Positions 56,761 to 64,000 of a DNA stretch of 64,000 bases are shown here, piece after piece; position 1 is the stretch's first letter; the number at the start of each line of letters is the position of its first letter. Source of the stretch: Heliocybe sulcata (taxonomy: Eukaryota > Basidiomycota > Agaricomycetes > Gloeophyllales > Gloeophyllaceae). The notes under the pieces are model-generated. The model worked only from the letters and a program-made list of their open reading frames with translations. It was not told the DNA's origin and ran no database searches. The stretch lies in assembly GCA_004369045.1 (NCBI GenBank), contig ML213524.1, positions 455,667 through 519,666 on the forward strand, written 5' to 3'. A program made the translations under genes and the position numbers.

Positions 56761-56870
56761 AATGTTTGACGGCAGACCGTACGAGCTTGAGCATTAGCGG
56801 AGTAGTGGAGGGCCTTTGTCGTTCTGTTTGTTCGTTGTATGTTAGAGGTAGGTTAGCCAATGATACAGGA
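56610..56870 (+). repeat. segmental duplication, copy 1 (partner at 63600-63862)
   Basis: The last minisatellite copy and the next 110 bp (GCAGACCGTACGAGC.., ..GGTAGGTTAGCC) align with 63600-63862 in the same direction, with many substitutions. The two copies enclose BTB copy 5 and F-box genes 2-4. Confidence 0.7.
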
Positions 56871-56887
56871 GTGACGTACGGATCGTT

Positions 56888-57918
56888 TTACCGGTTCAAT
56901 AGACGATCTTCTAGAGCGTCCGATGACGAACCGATACGGGTGCCGCAAGGGAGACAGAAAAGTTCCTCGTTCTTGAGACAACGATGCCAGTGGATCAGAG
57001 GGAAAAGTAGATTTCCCGCCGCTTCCAAATTGTTCAAGACAGATGCATATAGATACAATCTGCCCTTATTACAACGTTCCTCTGTTGAGCAACCGGGGGA
57101 GAGCAGGAAATGCTGAGTCGCCCATATGTTCATAATGGCCTCGCGACCAGCAGAACAGATTATTCGATCTCCCCAAGATAGTTGCGAGCTCACCACCCTC
57201 GGAATCTGTCGGGTTTTCAGAGAGAATTGCCACAATCTGGTCCCGTGCCCACAAGAGGAAGGCAGCCGGCAGAATAGCAGGAATATCGCAGAGCTTTCCC
57301 AGGTAAACAGCCAGAGATGGCCTGCGTGCGAGGATGCCCTTCCAGGGAGGGTGCGCTCTTCTGCATCCTGCGAGAGTCGCAGGGTACAATCCGGACAGTT
57401 GATCGACAATACGTTGACGAATGACGACGGCACTGTACTTCGTACTACGACGCAAAGCGGCTGAGACGAAGCGAGGATCATCGTCGCACGTCCGTTCATA
57501 GTACCTTCTTGCATGAGCAAAAGCACGCTGAGATGAACAGACGATACGCAGTCTCACCCCGGTAAAAGATAGCGCTAAGAAAATAGGTCAAGTCTTCCGC
57601 GGAGTCGTTCATGATGACCAGAGGTTGACCTTCGTAGACATCTGGAGTCTGGGGCAGAGGTAAGGCGAACATAGCCTTGAAGATCTCCGAGTTTATTGCC
57701 AGGATGCCACGGAAGACCTTGAACAGCATGGACTCCGCCTGGAGAACGACGTTTCCGTCCTTGAACCACAGATCCGTACTTCGTGTTATGGGCTGCTCCA
57801 TATGTCGCCTGAAGTCGATGTCAGAGAGACGTCCGTCTGTTGTCGCCGCCCGTGGAAGATTTAGTTTCCGCAATTCTCTCGCGCCACACCGAGTGGCGAG
57901 GGTTCCTCGTGTTCTCAA
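56888..57918 (-). pseudogene. BTB/POZ domain protein 5 (several frame changes)
   Basis: The likely start is ATG 57801 (MEQPITRSTDLWFKDGNVVL), with an upstream in-frame ATG at 57918. The BTB core follows: FKVFRGILAINSEIFKAMFA and LVIMNDSAEDLTYFLSAIFY. The exon end near 57558 does not join the next conserved part (YYERTCDDDPRFVSAALRRS) in frame with any visible acceptor. After DIPAILPAAFLLWARDQIVA the frame changes again, and the tail (GREAIMNIWATQHFLLSPGC and CLKNEELFCLPCGTRIGSSS) lies in another frame ending at 56888. It is a relative of copies 1 and 4 and looks like a pseudogene with at least two shifts. Confidence 0.65.
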
Positions 57919-58221
57919 CTTCTAAATGACCGCAGCAACCATTCAGACCAACATATAGAAGAGCAGGAATAGGCGGCGCAATATAGAGGCGCGTTGAGAG
58001 GCGGCATGTCTCTGTTGCTTCCACTGGAGAATACTAAGCAAACTGGTTCCCGCGTGCTATCCACGTTAGGTGTGGCTCCGCGAACTGGACGACCCCGACT
58101 TCAGGACTTCGATTGCTAGCAAGGGGAAGGACTAGAACCCTCAATGCCTCAGGCCTCCGGACGTCTGCCTCTGTGTATCATCCGGCTCCGAGTATCATTC
58201 CACGCACAGACTCCAAGCTCA
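57919..58221. other. intergenic between BTB copy 5 and F-box gene 2
   Basis: Short spacer; no feature was seen. Confidence 0.6.
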
Positions 58222-59969
58222 CTATGCGGTATATATAGTTTCGTCAGAGCTCAGAAGCACGGGCTCCAAGCTATCTCCCTTCTTTCTGAACGCCCATTTG
58301 ATCTGGCCGTCCTCGTTCCTGTCGATGATGACCGCCATATCCCAGGGATCGCCCACAGCCTGCAAAGCCGGACAACCCTCAACAAATCTGCGCAGCCTCA
58401 CGGTGGCCTCTTCCGTGATGGAAGGACCGTCTGAGAGGAATATAAGGGCACACCACCGGAGATATTTGAGGTTGGGGAAGTGGGATAGCGTGTCTACCCA
58501 CTCGCTCTCGTCCTTCAAGAGGAAAAGGGGATCGGCAATGAGTTGACGATCCGCGCATCAAACCGAGTGGTTGTACTTACGAGAGGAGTGGGCGGATTAT
58601 GCGGCAAAGATAGCTCTGTGATCTGGGGCGCCGCGGTTGCAAGTTCCATCACATGAGCCGTTGGAACATAGCTCGATTCAGTCTCCAGCCACACCGACGT
58701 AATCGAAGGGTGCAGCCGAATACCTTCCACCAGCTGCGCCCTCCATGGGGAACCTGTCCGCGTCTCGAAGTCATGGTCGTCATCGGCGTGCCCATCCCAC
58801 CACTCATCATCACTGGCATAGTTGAAATACATATCTACAATCAGTTCATCCTCCAAGTCGACGCCTCGAAGAGACGTAAGGCCATTTGCGGCTCGTGGGT
58901 TTCGGAGGAGCGCTGCCGCCGTGTGACTGCTGCACTCCAGTAGTCGCAAATTTGGAAGAGCACCATCCGGGAGTACCACATTCGCCCAGAGATAACCCGG
59001 CATCATGCGAGGGAGATGGACGTCCCTTAGAAACGGGTGACTAGCAAGAAAAGGGGAAAGTGTCGACGACGTGCAGTGGAAACCCTCCAAATATAGATTA
59101 CGCAAGTCTGGCCAGCCTGCGTGGCACAGCAGCGGGTCAGCAGATACAGTCTGCATGTGTCCGTACATCTCTAGATGCAATGTTAAGCTCTAAAATCCCG
59201 TCAATGAGGGGTCGACTCGTTCAGAAGAATAGACGTACCTGAAGGTCGGTGCAGTTATCGATCAGCATGCGCAAAAGCGGCATTGCATTCGGAACGGCTT
59301 GTTCCTTGTCAAAGGCGTTTGCCCTCAAGTTAAAAGAGATCAACCCTCGGAAGGACAAGAACTAACCATCGCAAAGTGTGAGGACACGGTGTGCTATATG
59401 TGATACAGCTCACGACCTACCGAGTGGGACGTGCCAATTGCGCGCTCGGGTGACACCCATGGCGGCTGCTCTCTCTCAAGGTCAAGAACATGGAGCTCCT
59501 GGACCGTGCCTAATGCGCTGAGAGTCTCCCAGATGTTATTGCCTCCCGGATCCCCAAACCATCGGAATCGGCGCAGGTTCGGCGCGCGCTTCAACGCGCG
59601 GACGAGACGCTCCTCCCTTTCCCTACCGGACGCCACTGTCGCCTCGTCAGATGCACATTCCTGATACTCGTCGGGAACGCGCTCTTCCAGCAGCAGATTA
59701 TCCCTGATCACTGACTGAATATCGAACACATTGTCAGGTAGAATTGTGAGCGAACGAAGAAGCCCGGCATGCAAGTCGTCAGATGCTAGACGGTCCCAGA
59801 GAGCAGACAGTCCCAGTCTGCAGCGTATGTCTCGGTATTGGAGGTGCGTGTGTGACACGAGCGAGTGTAGGCAGTGACAACACAGGGCCAGAGACAGTAT
59901 GTCCTTGCGACAATCTAAGTGGGCTGCAATATTGTCAAGGAGCTCAGGAGGGAGATCAAGCAGATGCAT
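58222..59969 (-). CDS. F-box/LRR-like protein 2
   Basis: The four exons (59421-59969, 59239-59361, 58581-59189 and 58222-58512) give 523 aa. The F-box is MHLLDLPPELLDNIAAHLDC, RKDILSLALCCHCLHSLVSH, THLQYRDIRC. LRR-like segments include RAPNLRRFRWFGDPG, WPDLRNLYLEGFHC and APQITELSLPHNPPTP. The C-terminus is DRNEDGQIKWAFRKKGDSLE with YTA at the end. The start at 59969 fits the F-box; an upstream ATG at 60074 would add 35 residues. It is very close to F-box gene 3 with identical exon lengths (123, 609 and 291 nt), so the duplication is fairly recent. The presumed role is SCF substrate adaptor. Confidence 0.88.
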
Positions 59970-60309
59970 GACTGCCGGACAATGCAGTTCGCGGTAGGTA
60001 TCGTTCCAGCCAAGTTCCAGCACAAGTGCACGGCACTTGCCGTGAGTCTTCTGAATGCCCGCAGCAATATTCATTCAGACTAATCGCAAAAAGGTAGAGA
60101 AGACCGAGAGTCCCCAGCACAATTCAGAGGGGCGTTCAAGAGGCAGCACGTCTCGGTTACCTCTCTCGCTTAGGTGGCGAATACCAAGTATATTGGTTCC
60201 CGGCTGCTACCTACGACAGTCTGAACCTGAAGGTGTAGTACTGTAAACTGGACTCCGTCTATTATTAAGCTCTCACTACCATTCCATGCGCGAAACACAA
60301 GCTCACTGA
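59970..60309. other. intergenic between tandem F-box genes 2 and 3
   Basis: Promoter of gene 2 and 3' end of gene 3. It is recognisably similar to the DNA around F-box gene 3's own flanks, as expected for tandem duplicates. Confidence 0.55.
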
Positions 60310-62067
60310 CTACGCTGTATATACAGTCTCGTCAGAGCCCAAAAGCACCGGCTCTAAACTATCTCCCTTTTGTCTGAACACCCATTTGATTTGGCCGCCG
60401 TGATTCCTGTCAATGATGACCGCCATGCGCCAGGCGTCACCCACACCCTGCAAAGTCGGGCAGCCCTCAACGAATCTGCGCAGCCTTACAGTCGCCTCTT
60501 CCGTGATGGGAGGATAGTCTGAGAGAAACACGAGGTCATACCACCGGAGATACTGGAGGTTGGGGAAGTGGGACAGCGCATCTATCCACTCGTTCTCGTC
60601 CTTCAAGTGGTGCCGAAATGAGCTCACGATCTGCGCATCGAATCAAGTGGATGTACTTACGAAAGGGGTGGGTGGTATATCGGGGAGAGATAGCTCTGTG
60701 ATTTGAGGCGCCGCGGTTGCGAGTTCCACCACATACGACGTCGGGAAATTGGGCTGTAGAGTCTCCAGCCACACCGATGTAATCGTAGGGTGCAGCCGAA
60801 TACTCGCCAGAAGATATGACTTCCAGGGAGAAGCTGTCCGCGTCTCAAAGTCCTCGTCGCCCTCCGAGTGGTCATCCCACCAATCATCATCGCTGGCATA
60901 ATTGAAATACGAGTCCACGACTACTTCATCGTCCAAGTCGATGCCTCGAAGGGATGTAATACGTTGTACGGCTCTATGGTTCACGAGTAGCGGGCCCGCT
61001 ATGTGGCTACTACACTCTAGTACATGCAAATCCGGAATAGTGCCATCCACGAGTACGATGTACTGCCACTGGGAGCCCAGCATCATGCGAGAAAGATGGA
61101 TGTCCTTTAGTGATGGGTGACTGCCGAGAAAAGTGGAGAGCATCAAAGACGTGGAGTGGAGACCCTCCAAGTACAGAGTATGCAGATTCGGCCAGCCTGA
61201 GTGGTACAGCAACGGGTCAGCGGATACGATGGTTGTGTATCCGTACGTCTCTAGATGCAATGTCAAGCTCTAAAAGCCGGTAAACGTTTACTCGCCTCAG
61301 TTTCCACGATTGCGTACCTGAAGGTCCGGGCAGCTGTCAATCAGCATGTGTAGGAGAGGCGTCGCATCCGTAGCATCTCCTTCCTCATCAAATGCATTTG
61401 TGCTCAAGTTGAATGACGTCAAGCATCGGAAGGACACGAACTATCCGTGGCACGGCGGTTAGGATACTGTGTACTATGGGTGATGCGATCCGCTGCCTAC
61501 CGAGCTGGTGGAACTGACTGCGGGCAACCCTGGAAAATTTGCTCCACCATAGTTGAGGATATGAAGCTCCTGGATCGTGCCTAATGCGTTGAGAGTCTCC
61601 CAGATGTTATGGCCAGCCTGATCTGCGACACCACATGCAGGCCTTCTAAACCATCGGAACCGGCGCAGGTTTGGCATACGCTTCAAGGCACGGATGAGAC
61701 GATCCTCATCGTCCCTATCAGAGTCCATTATCGCCTCGTCAGATGCATATTCCCGATACTCGTTGGGAACACGCTCTTCGATGGGCAGATTATCCCTGAT
61801 CTCCGAGTGAACATCATTGAACGCATCATAGGGTAGAATTGTAAGCGAGCGAAGAAGCCCGGCGCGCAAGTCGTTCGATGCTAAACGGTCCCAGAGAGCA
61901 GACAGTCCCAGTCTGCAGCGTATATCTCGGTATTGAAGATGCGTGCGCGATACGAGCGAGTGTAGGCAGCGACAACATAGAGCCAGGGAGAGTACGTCCT
62001 CACGGCGATCTAAGTGGGTTGCAATACTGTCAAGGAGCTCAGGAGGGAGAGCAAGCAGGTGATGCAT
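60310..62067 (-). CDS. F-box/LRR-like protein 3
   Basis: The four exons (61501-62067, 61318-61440, 60661-61269 and 60310-60600) give 529 aa. The F-box is LPPELLDSIATHLDRREDVL, SLALCCRCLHSLVSRTHLQY. The body has KRMPNLRRFRWFRRPACG, WPNLHTLYLEGLHST, PDLHVLECSSHIAGPLLVNH and APQITELSLPDIPPTPFVS. It is the tandem twin of gene 2 with the same exon lengths from exon 2 onward. Exon 1 is 18 nt longer, mostly from an insertion near ACGVADQAGHN. Its start region faces the relic F-box gene 4 head to head, about 100 bp apart. Confidence 0.88.
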
Positions 62068-62162
62068 GACTGCGAGACGATAGGCATCGATATCGAGCAC
62101 AAGTTCAGCATTACTGACCCGGCACTTGCCGCGTGCTCGTATTCATACGAGCAATCCTACCA

Positions 62163-63425
62163 GCATGACCTACCACCCGAACTCATGGACGCAATTGCTT
62201 TCACCTTGGACTCTCAGAATGACCTGGTATTGCTGGCGCTGACTTCTCGCTACGTGCGTCTGCGCTTTCACCCTTACATCTCCAGTACTGCGAAATACGA
62301 AGCCCGATAGGTATGCTCACTTTGGGCCGACTGACTTGCATCCGGCCTGCTTCGCTCTCTCACTATTCTTCCTGGCCATCCGTCCGTGAATGACTTCTCC
62401 GAAATCAGAGAGCACTTACCCAGGAGAACGCGACAATGGCGTCGCTTCGTCAGTGCGAAGGAGATCTCATCTCTGCACTTACCCTGACGTCGGATTTGCG
62501 TCGGTTTCGGCGGTGCAGGAAACCGCCTGCTGGTATCCTAGATCCGGCAGGCCGCGATCTATGGGCTACACTGCATGCACTGGGCACAGTTCAGGAACTT
62601 CAAATACTCGATTTGACCGAGTACAACTCGTCCAAACTTAGACCCATTGCACGTCCTCTGCGCTCGGCACGTTGCTAGCCGCTCACCCATGCCTTCGACA
62701 CCTTCGCCTTCCTTGCCTGATGGCAGGATACCGGTGGCGAGAGGTGTCTCTACCCGATGGAACATTTCCCAGTCTGGAAACGCTCGAGTGCGGCAGCGGC
62801 ACTCCTAGTACCCTGCGCGTAGCACCGGGACTCAGCTCACTTCGTGGTATAGACTTCCACGATGAAATTAACGTGAACGTTTACTTCAACTTGTCTAACG
62901 CTAAAGGGTGGTGGGACGAGCCCGAGGACAACGGGAGCCACTTTGGCGTGAAGACCCGACCTTTGTGGAACGCGCTGCTGCTGGGATGCACCCGGTCGCA
63001 TCCTTGCATCACGGTAAATGATATGGTTGTGAGGTACTGGACATCCGAGCTGGAGGAACTCGCAAGGTCGGCACCCCAGCCAACTGAACAGCAGTCCAGA
63101 AGCCTCCCCAACAGTGAGTGCTCGCGCTCGTTCCATGCGTGATCTGTCACCGAACCCTAAATCCTATGCGATGGCAGAGACAGAGTGAATCGGCGCACAA
63201 TGCGAGTCCCCCAACCTAAAACGACTTTCCCTAGTACCTGTACGGCGACGAGAGGAAGAAGCTCGGCAGGTTCATCGCGGGCGACCGATGCTATATGGCG
63301 GCCGTCGTCGATGACGGCGAGCCAGAGCCACGAGTTACGGTGCGGACCGGCATGGCATGGGGACTCGAGCGTGTGTTGCTTCCTGACGGGAATATGCGAA
63401 TCTTGACTCTTGCAGGCTCCCGGGC
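62163..63425 (+). pseudogene. F-box/LRR-like gene 4, decayed
   Basis: Fragments in order on the plus strand: F-box (HDLPPELMDAIAFTLDSQND, no ATG in frame); a frame change, then HLQYCEIRSPIGMLTLGRLT; then TLTSDLRRFRRCRKPPAGIL and GTVQELQILDLTEYNSSKLR; then AAHPCLRHLRLPCLMAGYRW, LETLECGSGTPSTLRVAPGL and RGIDFHDEINVNVYFNLSNA; and a last piece FIAGDRCYMAAVVDDGEPEP. The stretch matching exon 2 and the first part of exon 3 of genes 2 and 3 (about 350 bp) is missing. It is inverted relative to genes 2 and 3. Confidence 0.75.
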
Positions 63426-63599
63426 TCGTTGCCTGGCGCTTTCCTGCAAGCCTCTGGAGCACAATGTTATTGGATGGCAGACTGGACCTCTGGAGATGGC
63501 TACCTAATCCAAACGACCTCTATTCTGAGCATGTGGTCGCCCTGTGCCCCATATCTTATCTTTCCTCCTCGTGGCAAGACATTCACGCAAGGCTTGCTC

Positions 63600-63862
63600 A
63601 GAGTGCTATCCATTCATGCGTCATTCCGACAAAAATTGTATAGACAAAGTCGGGACAGATGTCTATCGGACATTATCAGGGAGGGACGTTGGGATTCTAG
63701 GACTGAGTACGCAGTTGTGAACGCGTGCGAGAGCAATTGTAGGCTGACGTGATAAAGTAAAGTCGCGTTAGACTATCTGATAGCAGACCGTACAAGCCTG
63801 AGCATTGGTCTAGGGCTTTCTCGTCCTACTCGTTCGTGTTATATCAAAGGTAGGTTAGCCGC
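63600..63862 (+). repeat. segmental duplication, copy 2 (partner at 56610-56870)
   Basis: It has the same order of words as copy 1: CATTCATGCGTCATTC, ATTATCAGGGAGGGACG, GAGTACGC..GTGAACGC, GCAGACCGTAC, GGTAGGTTAGCC. An open plus-strand frame (63429-63752) ends TEYAVVNACESNCRLT, parallel to DEYALVNAHTSDCSWRYKSM in copy 1. Only one minisatellite unit is present here. Confidence 0.7.
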
Positions 63863-63873
63863 TGATAATCGAA

Positions 63874-64000
63874 CTACATACTTATAAGTAGAGGTCTTGG
63901 GCATACTTTTCCAGCAGCCGCTTCCAAGTACTTTGAAAGGTCGTTCCACATCTCGGTGTCCAATGACGAGTCGATGTAGGGGTCGACAACGGGGTATATC
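63874..64000 (-). CDS. C-terminal end of a leftward gene entering from the right edge
   Basis: The minus strand reads IYPVVDPYIDSSLDTEMWND, then LSKYLEAAAGK, ending at a stop at 63874. The sequence is protein-like, and the place (just after copy 2 of the duplication) matches that of BTB copy 5 after copy 1. The end could instead be KYAQDLYL with a stop near 63887 if a small frame change or splice occurs. Family unknown. Confidence 0.45.
   Translation of the reverse strand, partial: IYPVVDPYIDSSLDTEMWNDLSKYLEAAAGKVCPRPLLISM

Noticed and set aside
1-64000. CRISPR arrays, rRNA, intact transposons
   Set aside because: Eukaryotic sequence; no regularly spaced identical repeats, no rRNA words, and no transposase or reverse-transcriptase motifs in the reading frames I examined.

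Overview
The window is nuclear DNA of a filamentous basidiomycete (Agaricomycetes), probably a wood or litter decayer. Genes are dense and intron-rich, with GT-AG introns of about 45-70 bp, tiny exons and short spacers. The gene content fits: an AA9 lytic polysaccharide monooxygenase, two secreted acid proteases, a LysM protein, and families of F-box and BTB proteins that are typically expanded in mushrooms. Exon models were built by hand from splice signals, reading-frame continuity and family motifs, and most of them close exactly in frame. No tRNA, rRNA, CRISPR or intact transposon was found.

Left part (0-34 kb), mostly single-copy metabolism and secretion: the start of an NmrA-like gene (edge), a small conserved fungal protein with a TGACGTCA/TATA promoter, a LysM gene with a doubtful 5' end, ribosomal protein eL8, AA9 LPMO, a GRE2-like NAD-dependent reductase with a 9-nt exon, an orphan 135-aa gene, a tandem pair of small secreted paralogues, an FAD monooxygenase, an SRPK-like kinase with a C-terminal membrane anchor, a GPI-anchored secreted protein, an A1 aspartic protease and an S53 sedolisin next to each other, and RNase P/MRP subunit Rpp1.

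Right part (34-64 kb) mixes housekeeping genes (a small membrane protein, an MFS sugar transporter with 15 exons, a ferritin-like Rds1-type protein, a HAM1-like BPI-fold protein) with a patchwork of two ubiquitin-ligase adaptor families. There are five BTB/POZ genes plus a relic, of which only one reads cleanly. There are four F-box/LRR-like genes, three intact and one pseudogene. The damaged BTB copies include two with one in-frame stop each and one with a 7-bp tandem duplication. A roughly 147-bp minisatellite and its flank near 56.2-56.87 kb recur at 63.6-63.87 kb and bracket the F-box array.

The most noteworthy signal is this mixed BTB/F-box birth-and-death cluster with its bracketing duplication. 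Secondary points are the micro-exons, a candidate intronic snoRNA and the recurring TGACGTCA palindrome. Function was assigned only where motifs are visible; several small genes remain orphans.
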